A stretch of 64,000 nt of DNA from the NCBI GenBank assembly GCA_030685235.1, contig MU839114.1, positions 1-64,000 of the forward strand. The letters are read 5' to 3'. The notes below the pieces were generated by a model. It was not told where the DNA came from and made no database searches. It worked only from the letters and a program-made list of their open reading frames with translations. Origin of the DNA: Copromyces sp. CBS 386.78 (taxonomy: Eukaryota; Ascomycota; Sordariomycetes; Sordariales; Sordariaceae). This document shows, piece after piece, positions 12,190 to 23,917 of the stretch. Every line of letters begins with the position of its first letter. The first letter of the stretch is position 1. Made by a program: the position numbers and the translations under genes.

Positions 12190-13924
12190 CCTAATAGTGT
12201 TATCCCCGTAATAAGTACAGTATATTATTCGATTTAAAGGCGATAATATTAGCATTTAATTACTTGAAGATCGCCTATAATATACTATCGCCCGAAAAAC
12301 TAGTAGAGAAAAGGGTAATTAAAGTATTTTATAATAATAGTAATAAGAGATAGCAGATTGGTAATATACGTACTTCATTTACGAAATCGAAGTTTTAATC
12401 AACTTATATTATCGTAAAGGCTACTAGTAATAATATTAAAAACGCGTTCGTCAATTTTATTATCTTATTTAATATAGGGTTCACTATCGTCGAAAACCTA
12501 TAATTTCGTAAACTAATTTACTTACTAAACCTATTTATTGTTAACGCTATCTTTCTAAATAGTAAAATAACGATAGAGAAATAGTTAAAGGATTACTTTA
12601 AAAAGGAGAAAATAAAGGTGAAAAAGGAGTTTACCGCGACGCCATATAAGATATATATTTCCTTCGATTTCTACACTTCGCCGAACGGGTATACGATTTT
12701 TACGGTTATCGTATATTTCACTAATGCAATTAACGCTTCGAAAATTCGTTTATTAGTAATGCCTTATATTTAGGGTTATTACGGCGGTAAAAATATTAAT
12801 TAGTCCAATTAATCCTACGCTAGAATAATTACTAACGATCGGACTTATTAATTATTATTATTAATAATATTATTAACGCGTATTAAATCCGCCGCAAATT
12901 AGGAGTATTTTCGTCGGATAATATTTAATCGAATAATACTATAATTAAATACGTATTTAATAATGGTAATAACCCTACTATCGAAGTAAATTCGAAAAAT
13001 CGTCGCATTTATTATTTCGGCTACATTTTTAACGTCGCGACGAAGGCCTTTCTTAAAGGGAATATACCTAGGTTAATTAATAAAGAATTCGACCCCTCTA
13101 TCCTAAACGACGAAAATAATAATATAATAGATCAATAGAAAAAGCGCAATATATTCGGCAAATTCTATAATATCGTTATCTTTATTCGAAAGTCCCTTTA
13201 GAAGCGCGCTAACTTCCGTAATTTTATAATTAGTAGTATAACTCTAGAATAGGTTGTAAAGTTTAGAAATTTTTATATCGACAATAATAAGAAGAATCTT
13301 AACCTTATATAAAATAATTCAATTCGCTAGAACTCCTAGTATAATATAATTGAACGCGCTATTTATTTACGACCAAGATTAAATTATTAATATTTATTAA
13401 ACAAGGACTCGCTAAAGGAAAAAAAGTTAACGAAATTATCTAATAATAATTGGGCTATACTAACCGCCGTCGACTTTATATTTATTAAATTTAAAGAGTT
13501 TACAAAACGATTTAAAAGTAAATAACCTAACCTTAATAGTATTTTTATTAAATTTAAAAAATTAATAGAAGAATTAAAAAAATAGCGATTTATATATTAT
13601 ATCCGCTTCGAAGTCGAATCCTTTACCGGTAGCTCTAATATCCTACCCTACCGCGCACCTCTCGCTAAATTAATTAATATTCGAACTAACAAAATCGTTA
13701 GCTCTACCCTTCGGCAATTATATTAAACTTACTATATACCAGTTCGGTTTTATAATTATAAAGTTAATCTACTTTGTTTTAGAGAGTCCGTATAGAATTA
13801 ACCTCTCCTTCGCCCAATATAAAATAAAGCTCCTCGAATAAATCTTAATTACGATAGCGAGGCCTTTATTTATAATAATATTAATTTAGCGATAGTAAAG
13901 TTATAGAAATATTAAGAATTATTA
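12190..13924 (+). mobile_element. hAT-superfamily transposon, 5' and central part (RIP-mutated)
   Basis: Plus-strand conceptual translation gives a hAT transposase interrupted by stops. At about 12440-12560 there is an FVNFIILFNIGFTIVENL-like stretch followed by FRKLIYLLN. At 12600-12720 the DYFKKEKIKV and ISFDFYTSPNGYTIF segments occur, the latter being the typical hAT catalytic-core SFDxWTS-type motif. The frame continues toward 13924, where it is broken by the SINE-like insertion and resumes at 14747. I could not identify the left TIR, so the start is approximate. Confidence 0.65.
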
Positions 13925-14734
13925 TTATTATTGGTCTTATCACGTTAACTAGCGTAACTAGTCTACCTAATAGGTATGCGGTGCTGCTTCCGTTCTAGTT
14001 TAGAAGAAAAACCGTATTGTTGAAATCCGGGTGAAAACCTTCAGCTCCTTCCTTTAATCCTAACCCTATTCCCTACTTTTATTCCGTCTTACTACGGGAG
14101 CCCGGGAGGATATCGGATTCTTCTAAGTTCGTCTTCCGCTCTAGATAGCTATCGCTATTCCCGGTAGAACTCTCGGTTACTTTTAATTAGTTACCGCGCC
14201 TCCCCACCCGGACTAATTGCTTCGGTAGCGGGTATTTCCTCTTTCATCCTATCTTTAGGGTATTGAGGGGTAAGGAAGCGGGGTTTTACTTCTTAGGCGT
14301 TTTTTCGCCGATATGGCCTCTATCGGCTGTATATGCCAGGGATATACTTGAAGATCGGGATTGTAAGATAATTAATTAGTCGATATTGTACGGCCGAGCG
14401 GGTTCTAGATTCTAATGCCGAACTAGTATTGTGGCTCCGGAATGAATTTTGCGGGTAGGGTTCCAATTCCAAGACTCTATTGGTCGATGCGGAGAGAGAG
14501 GCCGTTATCTTCGAGTAGGGATGAGATTTATACGTGCCCAGTCACGTGGTGCCAGGGTTTTGGACCAGGCGGGGCCCCTACATTTTTAACGCTGTATTTA
14601 GTAGAGATAGCGGGGAAGATTTCCATCCGAAAAGATCGGATGGAAGGGAGGGGAGCGGGATTCGAACTCACGACCTCTTGAAAGATTTCGAGAGGGAAAC
14701 CAAGCCCAGATCTTCCCAACTGAGCTATCCCCCC
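13925..14734 (-). mobile_element. tRNA-headed SINE-like retroposon inserted in the hAT element
   Basis: The minus strand starts at 14734 with a tRNA-like head of about 90 bp: an acceptor-like GGGGGAT, the A-box-like TAGCTCAGTTGG, and the B-box-like GTTCGAATCCC at about 14660-14670, then a GCTCCCC that partly pairs with the start. The plus-strand left end is a (TAT)n tract, i.e. an (ATA)n 3' tail on the minus strand. A 12-bp direct duplication TAAGAATTATTA flanks the insert (13913-13924 and 14735-14746), as expected for LINE-assisted retroposition. At 810 bp it is long for a SINE. It is far less AT-rich than the surrounding hAT, implying late arrival or escape from RIP. Confidence 0.7.
14645..14734 (-). 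other. Degenerate tRNA-like promoter head of the SINE-like element
   Basis: A- and B-box motifs are recognisable, but the anticodon region is expanded and the T-stem has a mismatch, so this is read as an internal polymerase III promoter of a retroposon rather than a functional tRNA gene. Confidence 0.6.
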
Positions 14735-14746
14735 TAAGAATTATTA

Positions 14747-15103
14747 AACAATTACTAGCTGTATTAGTTCGCTATACTCCTATACCCTATTAAATATAAA
14801 CGAGCTCTCTACTTATATTACGGTACAACGAAGGGAATAAACTTTTTCGAAACTTTTAAATAGATTTTTATAAATTAGTACTACGGTCTAGAAGATATCA
14901 GTTAATATTAATCCCCGGCTCGAAATTATATAGAAAGAAAGGAGCGCCGTTAAGAATATCTACTTAAAAATAATTTCTTTAATTTATTTAGTAATAAAGA
15001 GGATTAATTAGTTAGGGAGGTTAAAGCTTACTTCGCTATACGTATTATAGAGAGAGATTTACCGCTAAAGTATTTTATCGACTTAATATTATAGTAGTTA
15101 GAG
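14747..15103 (+). mobile_element. hAT transposon, second fragment
   Basis: Continuation of the hAT frame after the SINE-like insertion. It reads in peptides such as LRYNEGNKLFR between stops, consistent with the region before the C-terminal dimerisation domain. It is cut at 15103 by the LTR retrotransposon, whose 5-bp duplication TAGAG occupies 15099-15103. Confidence 0.6.
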
Positions 15104-15323
15104 TGTTATAGTTCTTGCACGGTTGGTATAGGTATAAGGCAAAATGTGTATTGAAAAGGTTCGATAAGGAGAAGAAGAATTTAAATATATAGAAGGAGCG
15201 GTGGACAGCGCTCTTATACCCAAGGGGTCTATATTAGGAGATAAGGTGTACGTTATATACGTTTGGAAGGTACACGTTTAGAAGGCTTCCAAACTAGGAC
15301 CTCTAAGCGGTAGCCTTATAATA
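15104..15323 (-). repeat. Left (3') LTR of the 15.1-22.3 kb Gypsy element
   Basis: 220 bp, beginning TGTTATAG and ending TATAATA, the CA end being converted to TA. It differs from its partner at 22108-22327 mainly by C/T and G/A transitions. Confidence 0.88.
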
Positions 15324-18300
15324 TTACCCCCTACTAGACCGTAGCCCTACCTCCTGCCCTACCTATTGCCCTACTTTAATATTATAAACGCGGTAATTAC
15401 ATTTCCTTCGATCCTTCCTTCTTTCTTCCTCCTTTAATAATAATAATAATATTAGTAATTAATTTGCCGTCGCCGTTCTTACTCGCTTATTATTCATTAC
15501 TATCGTTATACTCCCGTATTTTATAAATTGTCTTTCCTTTACCTATTTCTCGCAATTATAAGATTGCGAAGTATACTTTATTTTTTAATTTAAATTAACG
15601 CTAACCTTTCCTTTATAATTAGAAGTTATTATAATATTTTTGCCCTTACGCCCGCTCCTAATTCCTATTAGCCGTAGCTATAGCCGTTTACCCGGTTTAA
15701 AAAATATTATTCTATTTACTGTCTATATCCGTACTTTGGAAAATAAAGCGTACGAAAGTCGTACTATTACTAACGCTACTTAAATTTTAATTAACGTTAC
15801 CTATACTATATTAATTACCGTTTAAACCCGTTGCGAAAAGGAGGCCACTAAATACGATACCTGTAATACTACCTTCGTTACCGAAACTTCAGAAATTATC
15901 CGCTCCTTTAATATAATATATTTATTAATTATTATTATTCTACCCTTAATCTTTTTAATTAACCCGTTTTTAAAGTCCCGCTACTATTTTCTCCGTAGAA
16001 GAGGAACCCTTCTACCGTCATTATACCTTATAGGACCTAATTTATATACGCCTTAAATTTAGCGTTATATATATTTATTATTTAAAAGTACGCTATATTT
16101 ATATTTTTACGCCCAAATATTTTATTAGGGTTATTAATATTTAAAAAGTATTATCCGTTTATAAGAAGGAGGGTACCGACGCTACTTTTAATACGGGTAT
16201 TAAGTACTATAAATTGTCTTTTCGGGCTTATTAAATTTAAAAGGTTAAAATAATTATTTATTAACTATTAAAAAATATTATAATATTTCGCGCCGCTAAC
16301 TTTATTAACGTCTTTTAATAAATATAATCCTTTTTTCAATATACGGTACTGTTAATTTAATAATATTTAGGGAGATTATTAATATTTTTATCGATAGTAA
16401 GGCCGTAAGTATTACTACTACTTCTTTCGAAGTATTAGAGAATCGTCTAAATACCTTCGAATCTTATTTTTGCCGTTTAATTAGTCTTCTATCTTCGTTA
16501 AGAAGTACGGAAACTATAGAAGAGGCCGAGGAAGAGGATAGAAGAGGAGGGGAGGAGGAGGACGAAGAAATGGGAAAAGGGGATATTAAGGAAGGTAGGG
16601 AAGAGGGTAATATTATTACTAGCGTTTAAATAATTTATATTCGCGTTGTTTTAATTTACGCTTATATTCTTAGGTTTAAAGCTATTAGTTAGGAGGGAGT
16701 AGGGGTTTTTTTAGTAATTTCGGCCGTAGTTTCTTCTTATAAATAAAGATGCCGCTTTCGAATATATACTTCCCTCTACTTAATTATTTCCTATATATAA
16801 TATTATTTTTAGGGTTTGTTATTTAGTTTAGCGGGTCTATATCTAACTTTAAATAAATCTAGTACTTCGGTTTTTCGGAATTCTTTTAAAGGCTCCCAAA
16901 TAAGTTTCGTATAATTAATCTACTTTATTAAAATTTATTTAACGAATCCCCTTCCTATAATAGCATTCCTCGTATATAGGATTTTATTAACTTTATATTC
17001 CTCTTCGCTATTTATTATTATAGTAAAGGGTTAGAAGTCGGTTCTTTCTTAAATAAAAAAGGGGGATTCTTCGATTTTTTTTACTTAATTTACGTAGAAG
17101 TTAATTAGCCTTTTTTTAAGTACGTTTAAAATTATAATATATAGGAAAGGAATAATAATAATTATATATTTAATATATAATTAATTTAACTTCTTTTTAA
17201 GTTTAGTAATAAGAAAATTCCTTAAATCTAATTAAACCTTATTTTTTAATTAGAATTTATCGGCTAAACGTTTCTTCTTATTCGTTTACTATTCTATTTT
17301 TTATATTATTGCTTCTATAAAAATTTAATATAAATCCGTAATTTATTAAAGCTTTTAAATGAATTCGGCTGCCCGTTATTTAAGTAAACCTAATTTTACT
17401 AAGGTTGCTAAGCGAATTATTAGGACGACGGAATTTAAATAATAGCCATAGATAACGAAGAAAGGGGATACCCTTATAGAGGAGTTAATACGGTTATTAA
17501 TAATTATTTATACTATAGGAAATTAACGGTCCTAATTATTTTATTATTAATTAATATAAGCCCTTAAAAAGGCTAAAACTTCTTGGTTTATCCGTTCGGG
17601 GCCTCCGTCTATCTATAAGTAATAAACGGTACTCAATTTATAATTAATATTTAATAAGAAATATAAATAAGCTTAGAATTCGCTAATCTAATTAGTACTT
17701 CGGTCGTTAACGATCGATTCTAATTACTAATAATACTATACGAAGTATTAGAAGAAGCGTTCTATATACTATTTAATAATTATATTTTTTATAAATTTAA
17801 AGATAACCTCTTTATTTAATTTATTTTTAATAATTTAGAAGTTACGGAAACTATAAGTTAGAAGTAAGTTAGTAATAAAGTTTATTTATAAATGCCTATA
17901 GTAGTAATCGGGGACGTCGAAGGGTTTAAAGAAATTATACTTATATATTCTCTATTATTTAATACAATTATATATATTGTAATTTTTAAAGAAATATTAA
18001 ATTTAGGCTTAGAATAGTAATTAATAGAAATTTTAAGCGATAGCGGCTATAGTGCCTTCTTTCTTAAGGTAATTAACGACTTTAAAATTATAAACGTACT
18101 AGATTAATTATATATATAATTTATTTCGAAGGTCGAGAAGTTAGGCATTTACTTTTTTTATTACTGGTTATCCTAAGATTTAGAATTGGTTTTTATAAGT
18201 GAACTTACTTTAGGGGTTAATTTTATATTCGGATATTTATAATTAAAGGCCGATATTAATAGGGAAGGTACGGTTATTATATTAAATTATTTAGTATACC

Positions 18301-21300
18301 TTTTAATAAGTAAAGTCGGTTTAAATTGTTTAGTCCTAAAGTTTCTATAAATTTAAATTATTAAAAGCTTTAATATTAGGCAAACTTACGCCTTCCTTTA
18401 CCGAAGTAGTAGAAATACGTATATATTTACGTAAAGCTTTATTAAAAATGAATTATAAATCCCTTACCTTTAAATTAATACTATTAAGGAAATTTTATTC
18501 TTTCTTCGAAAGGGTATTTAAAACTATAATTTTAATTTTAAAACAATAGATTAAATCGAAATTAAACCGGGATAATTCTTTAATTTAGCGGGCTTACTAT
18601 TTTAAAAAGCGCTACCGTTCTATAAAATATTTTAAATTCTAGTAATTAATTTAGATTATAAACTTAGGGTACGAACGTAATTCGGCGGACTATTAATTTA
18701 GGTAGCGGATTATTATTAATATTTCCTTATTATAAATAGGGTAATTCTATTCTATAGAAGAAAACTTCTATAAATAGAATACGACGGCGTATTTACAGCT
18801 ATTTACTTCCTATATAAATACTCTTCCTAATACGAAATTACTATAGTCCGTTTTTAAAAACGTAGGGCGGTTAAGGTTAAATTCTATAAGGATAGGAATT
18901 TTAATAAATAAATTTTTTATTATATTGAAGGCTTACTATTGCTCCTCCCTTTACGAAAATTCGACTTCTTTATTAGTAAATATTATTAAAGGATTAGCAA
19001 TTTTAGAAAAGTTCTTAATAAAAATACGGTAATAGTTTATAAAATTTAGGAAATTCTTAATACTTTTCTATAATTTCGGAACTTCCTATTCTTTAATTAT
19101 TTATACTTTTTCGGGGTTTATTTCGATTCCTACGCCTATATATATAATAAAATTTAAATATTTCACTTTCTTAACAGTAAATTCGTATTTATTTAGGTCG
19201 AAATATAGACTAGCTTTACTTAATTTATTAAAGACTAAGCGGACTTTACGTATATAATTAGCGCGGGAACTATTAAAATAAATAAAAATATTATTTATAT
19301 AAATGGAGGCGAAATTATTAAAATATTCTTTTAAAATAGAATTAATATACTTCTAAAATGTATTTAGTACGCTATAAAAATTAAAAAGGGTAATTATCTA
19401 TTTAAATAAATTAAATTATATAATAAAAATTATTTTCTATTCTTTACTTATTATTATCCGAATTTTATAGAACGTTTATACGACATCGATTTTCATTAAT
19501 TATTTAGCCCCTTTCAAATTACGAAGAATTTTTTTAATAAGGGGAAGGGGATAATAATTTAATTTAATAATAGTATTAAATTTATAATAATTATAATAGA
19601 AGCGGAATTTACCTCCCGGCTTCCGTATAAATAATATTAGAACTACGGTTTCGGAACGGTTAAAGCGAATAAACTCCTTATTAAATAATTTTCGTAAAAT
19701 TTTCTTTAAAATTAATAATTCTTTTCGAAATATATTATATAGCGAGCCTACTAGTATTAAAAAATCGTTTCTATTAATATTCTTCTTAATTTCGATATAA
19801 TAATTGATACTTAGCTTGTACGGGTTTAATTTATTGGCCTCCTACTTTATAAATAGGAGAATTAAATTATAGAATTCGGTAAATATTATCTTCTTAAATT
19901 CGGCTTCGGTTTTCAATTTCTTCGGCGCAAAGGCCTTCTTTATATTATATATTAAGATTACTATAATTAAGATTGTATAATCTCTTTTAAAATTGCGAAT
20001 ATAATTAAAAAAGTGTAAGGCCCTTATTATTATAATTATTTTTATTTTTATTTTTTAAATATATAAAGTACGTTAATTAGTATAAAAGAGCTATTTATTA
20101 ATATTCCCGTACTAAAATCTTTTTTAATATAGTATAGAAAACAATTTATTCTAAGAAAATTAAAATTTTCTAAAAATAATTAAGTATTCTAATTAGGGTA
20201 CTACGTAAACGTTAATTTATTAATAATATCCGTTAATCTCTATCGTAAATATAATTATTTTATTAATTTCGGCCCTTTTTATAATTCTGGAAGCGCCTTT
20301 AATTTAGCGGGTACTAATAGAAATTTAAGGGAGGCGTAAGTCGTTTATAAGATTTTTATTTATTATAGTGTAATATTAATATCCTTTATTTACTAATATA
20401 TATAGGAAGTTTTAATTTTAAACGATAATTAATATTTTTATTACTTTTACCTCTAATATTAATACGCTAATTGCTATTTGAAATTTAATTATTTTAAAGG
20501 GTAATATAAATAAAAAAATGTAAATAGCTATTATAATATTAAATTCCGGGTCCCGATAATAAATTAGAATTAGGTTTTTCCTTATTTAGTAGGCGTAGAG
20601 GCCGGGGAATCGGATTTATTATCTTTAAATAGGGGGGTATAAATATTAATATTAGCGATTATTAGGGTAACGGAAATAATTTAAATATATACCCAATTTA
20701 GATTAATAACCGGAGTATATAAATATTAAATTTATAAATAGTTATTCCCTCCGTACTTTATATAATGGCCTTATTCCCTCCTTTTATAGTAATCTTTATT
20801 AGAAATTTATTTAGCGTATTATTTTCTAGAACTATTAGTTAAGTAGTGTAGAATTTAAATTATTTTAATAGTAATTATTATTATATTGCTATTAGTATCT
20901 TTAAATACCGTATTAGACTTTAAAAATCTAGTGGTAGCCGAATAAACGGCGGCCGTATAGGGGGAAGGGGTAGACGTTTAGCCGTATACGTAGCAACCTT
21001 TACCTCGTCTCTAAATTTATTAAAAGGTTTAATTAAATTTAATTTATTCGAAATTTTATATAATAATATAAAAGTATTATATATATTCGTTATAATCCGT
21101 TAATATAATTATAGGTACTAATTACTATTTTAATTCCTTAAAGAGCAAACTAATTAGGCGAGGCGAGGCGAAAATCGTTAGTCTAAATATTACTACTAGC
21201 CGTAGTAAATATTTATTCGAATTTAAATAAGAATTCGCCTAAAAACTTTCCGGATACCTAGACTATTTTCCGTAATTTAGTCTACGCCTTCTATATTTCC

Positions 21301-21834
21301 TATTTATTACCGAAAATTTAAGTAAAGTATTTAAAGAAGTATTAAGGGTTAAAACATTTATTAGGGCCTCCTATAGTTTAGAACGCCTAAATATACAGTT
21401 TTAATTTAGTAGAGAGTATATATAGGATTTAATACTACGTAATCCTATTATTGCTAATAAAATTATCCGGGCTATTTAAATTATATTTAAAAATTAATTA
21501 ATTTATAAAAAAATAGAACGAATTAAACTCTTTATTTTAAGTAAACTAATTAAAAACTTTCTACTTCGATTTTTCAACGGAGGTTACCGCTATTAATATA
21601 GCGGTAAGCATTATAATTTAAGCGTTGAATTAAATGTAATAAATTCGGCTAGAATTATATTTAGCGAATTTAGCGTAGAGAATTATAATTTAACTAGTAT
21701 TTTAGAATAGTTTAATTATAAGGTCGGGCGAAAGGTTTAAAAAGGGGGGAGCAAATATATTAATATATTTAGGGAGAACGGTAGGAAGATAAGTATTAAA
21801 CGTATTAAATAGAGAATTAAAAGGAGGGAGTCTA

Positions 21835-22020
21835 TTACTCTACTAGGGGTTCTACTAGGGGTTCTACAAGTATTACTAATTTTGCTAGGGATTCTACTAG
21901 GGGATTTGCTAATTTTATTAATTCTATTGGGGGATCTACTAGTTCTATTAATTCTATTAGTTCTACTAGTTCTACTAATTCTATTAATTCTACTAATTTT
22001 ATTAATTCTACTAGTTCGGA
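21835..22020 (-). repeat. Degenerate 9-bp tandem repeat in the gag region
   Basis: Repeated TTCTACTAR-type units. On the coding (minus) strand they give alternating Glu-Leu-Val/Glu-Leu-Ile peptides, i.e. a low-complexity gag segment altered by RIP. The plus-strand Leu/Ile-rich frame through it is an artefact. Confidence 0.65.
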
Positions 22021-22107
22021 TTATTAAGATCTATTTACTAGTAGTTTCCGTTTACTATAGTGAGGACCGCGTATATATAGAAGGACGACGTATAAAGTCG
22101 AATTTAA

Positions 22108-22327
22108 TATTATAGTTTTTGTATGGTTAGTATAGGTATAAGGTAAAATATATATTAAAAAGGTTCGATAAGGAGAAGAAGAATCTAGATATATAGAAGG
22201 AGCGGTAGACAGCGCTCTTATACCTAAGGGGTCTATATTGGGAGATAGAGTGCACGTTGTATATGTCTAGAAGGTGCACGTCTGGAAGGCTTCCAGACTA
22301 GGACCTCTGGGCGGCAGCCTCATAACA
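22108..22327 (-). repeat. Right (5') LTR of the 15.1-22.3 kb Gypsy element
   Basis: 220 bp, with the intact 3' end CATAACA at 22321-22327. It shares long identical blocks with 15104-15323, for example GGAGCGGT and GACAGCGCTCTTATACC, and is flanked on the right by TAGAG. Confidence 0.9.
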
Positions 22328-22535
22328 TAGAGTATAGGCAATAAAATAGGTTTCTTAAATTAGTACGTATAATAATTAATATACTAATTATACTCGCGAT
22401 ATCTTTAGAAGCGGAGAGGGTATTTAATAAAACGAAGTTCGTAATCGGTTAACGAAAACACCGTCTATTACACTCGACTATCGAGCGTATCGCTTTATAT
22501 AAGAATTAGTAGTAGATATAGTGGTTTTTAGTAGT
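22328..22535 (+). mobile_element. hAT transposon, C-terminal dimerisation fragment
   Basis: Plus-strand translation at about 22380-22520 gives SLEAERVFNKTKFVIG, a stop (probably a former Gln codon), then RKHRLLHSTIERIALYKN. This matches the hAT dimerisation consensus (SaeaERvFs...IERL..lk.W). It completes the hAT element interrupted at 15103. The right TIR was not recognised. Confidence 0.75.
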
Positions 22536-22563
22536 TTCTAGTATTCCCGGGGTTTAGTATGTA

Positions 22564-22583
22564 CCGGAAAATTAATTTTCCGG
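22564..22583. repeat. Perfect 20-bp palindrome
   Basis: CCGGAAAATTAATTTTCCGG is its own reverse complement. It lies between the hAT 3' coding end and the broken glucoamylase gene. Confidence 0.9.
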
Positions 22584-22595
22584 GCCAAATCTAAT

Positions 22596-22690
22596 AAATC
22601 AAATCAAATATCTATGTAAACAAAGTAAATCTACACTCGAAAGTATTTAAATAAAGTAAATCAGACCCCAGATTTGATTTGATTTGATTT
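22596..22690. repeat. Inverted AAATC/GATTT pentanucleotide tracts at the repeat-gene junction
   Basis: AAATCAAATCAAAT at 22596-22609 is inverted relative to four GATTT units at 22671-22690, with about 60 bp between them. The tracts abut the 3' break of the glucoamylase reading frame and could form a hairpin. Confidence 0.7.
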
Positions 22691-22697
22691 GTGTGGA

Positions 22698-23802
22698 TTA
22701 CTGTTTGGCATTGACGTCGAAGGCGGCAAGGGGGCCCAGGAGCGTGTTGGCGTCGATGCCGGAGCGCGAAAAGCCGGGGATGTTGATGTTTCCCAGCAAG
22801 TGGCCTTTTGCAGAGTCGAAGAAGGCGGGCGAGTTGAGGAAGCAGAGGATTTGCGGGGCTTGCGTGGTGCATGCGTCGCAAGATAAGCCGAGAGAGGAGG
22901 CAAGGGCGGAGCCGGTGACCAGGGAGCGGTATTGGGATTGCGTGGTGAAGAAGGAGGTGCCAGAGACTTCTTCCCAGAGGTCGAAGGTTGTTGAGTTCCT
23001 GTACGCGCCCTGATCAGGATCTTGCAAGTCAAATGTCTGGAAATGACAGGAAGACTCACCAGTATTGTCCCACATAAGCCAAATCATTAGCAATCACTGG
23101 CCAGATCACCTTCTTCACCCTCTCCTTCTCCCCATTCTTGACGAGGTAATTGCTATACTCGATCAAAGCAATCGCTCTCAGCGCCGGCCCGTCCCTCTGC
23201 GGTCGGCCCCAGTTCCCGTTATACCGGCTGCCGTCCGCGTTGAACTTGGGCTCGCCTAGCCCGGCTCCCGAGGGGAGGAGCTTGCCGGAAGGGTTCGTGA
23301 CGGTTTGCAGGACGGCCTGGGAGTGGATGTAGTCTTCGATGTAGGGCTGGAGAGCCTTGTTTCCAAAGAGGAACTCGTCCACGAGGGTCTTGTAGGTTAG
23401 GGCGGCGTCGCGGGTCCAGGTGTAGAAGTCTGGGAGTAAGCGACGGTGGTTAGTAGGAAACTGGAGGCTTCGAGTATAGGGCAGGTTTGACAAACAGTTA
23501 GGGTTCTCCTTGGTAGGACTGGCGATGACGATGCCGGGCCCTGCTCCCGGGACCCGGGTCCCGTTGGGTCCGATGTTGGCTAGGACTCCATCCAGGGCAA
23601 TCTTTTGTTCTGAGAGATGAAGAATGTCAGTTCAGTAGTTCCATAGGTTATTTTCAACGCAGCGGAAGCTCTTACCAGTGTCAATGAAGGACTTCAACGA
23701 GACACCCTGAGGCCATGCCTTCTTGTCACCAGTAGCAGCGGCAGTGACAATAGTAGGCCATGCCACCAGTCCGGCAAAGACAACTTGCGTGAGATGAACC
23801 AT
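22698..23802 (-). pseudogene. Glucoamylase (GH15), 3'-truncated by the transposon block
   Basis: Four exons: 23676-23802, 23496-23609, 23060-23429 and 22698-22998. Introns are 66, 66 and 61 bp, the second with a TACTAAC branch point. The spliced frame is 303 codons. Residues 1-22 form a signal peptide (MVHLTQVVFAGLVAW onward). GH15 motifs follow: an IVIASPTKENPNYFYTWTRD-type block at about 63-88, GRPQRDGPALRAIALIEYS, and DLWEEV at 210-215, whose first Glu (213) would be the general acid. Family members normally continue for about 200 more catalytic residues, including the general base, often plus a starch-binding domain. Here the frame ends at AFDVNAKQ-stop exactly where repeat DNA begins. 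It would encode a secreted but inactive fragment. No RIP damage is evident in the retained part, so truncation looks like a rearrangement or insertion. A functional short protein is unlikely. Confidence 0.88.
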
Positions 23803-23917
23803 GTTGAGAAACTCGAGGAGGATTGAAACCGGAGCCAGTGGACCTGAGGAGAAAGAGGGACTGGCGAAGATCGTCAGAAGGGCAGAAGGGATCATCGCGT
23901 AGGACAAGACATAAGGG

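Larger units (their letters stand above)
15104..22327 (-). mobile_element. Full-length Ty3/Gypsy LTR retrotransposon (RIP-inactivated), 7.2 kb
   Basis: Bounded by two 220-bp LTRs (15104-15323 and 22108-22327) and a 5-bp target duplication TAGAG (15099-15103, 22328-22332). The minus-strand polypurine tract AGTAGGGGGTAA directly adjoins the left LTR, so coding runs right to left. Reverse transcriptase reads on the minus strand at about 18990-19900: catalytic IYINNIFIYF near 19275-19310 (Asp codons read as Asn), followed by a LNKYEF and a VKYLNFII segment. The gag side is toward 22.0 kb and carries a 9-bp tandem repeat. The element interrupts the hAT transposon. A long plus-strand open stretch near 16380-16650 inside it is not explained by the usual domain order. 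Confidence 0.85.

Noticed and set aside
14645..14734. Functional tRNA gene on the minus strand
   Set aside because: A and B boxes are present, but the anticodon arm is expanded and not foldable as a normal arm, the T-stem has a mismatch, and the sequence is the head of a longer unit with an ATA tail and 12-bp target duplications.
21882..22115. Leu/Ile-rich small membrane protein on the plus strand
   Set aside because: It is the antisense reading of a 9-bp repeat in the gag region of a minus-strand retrotransposon.
22698..23802. Functional short glucoamylase
   Set aside because: The second half of the catalytic domain, including the general base, is missing and the frame ends at a repeat boundary.
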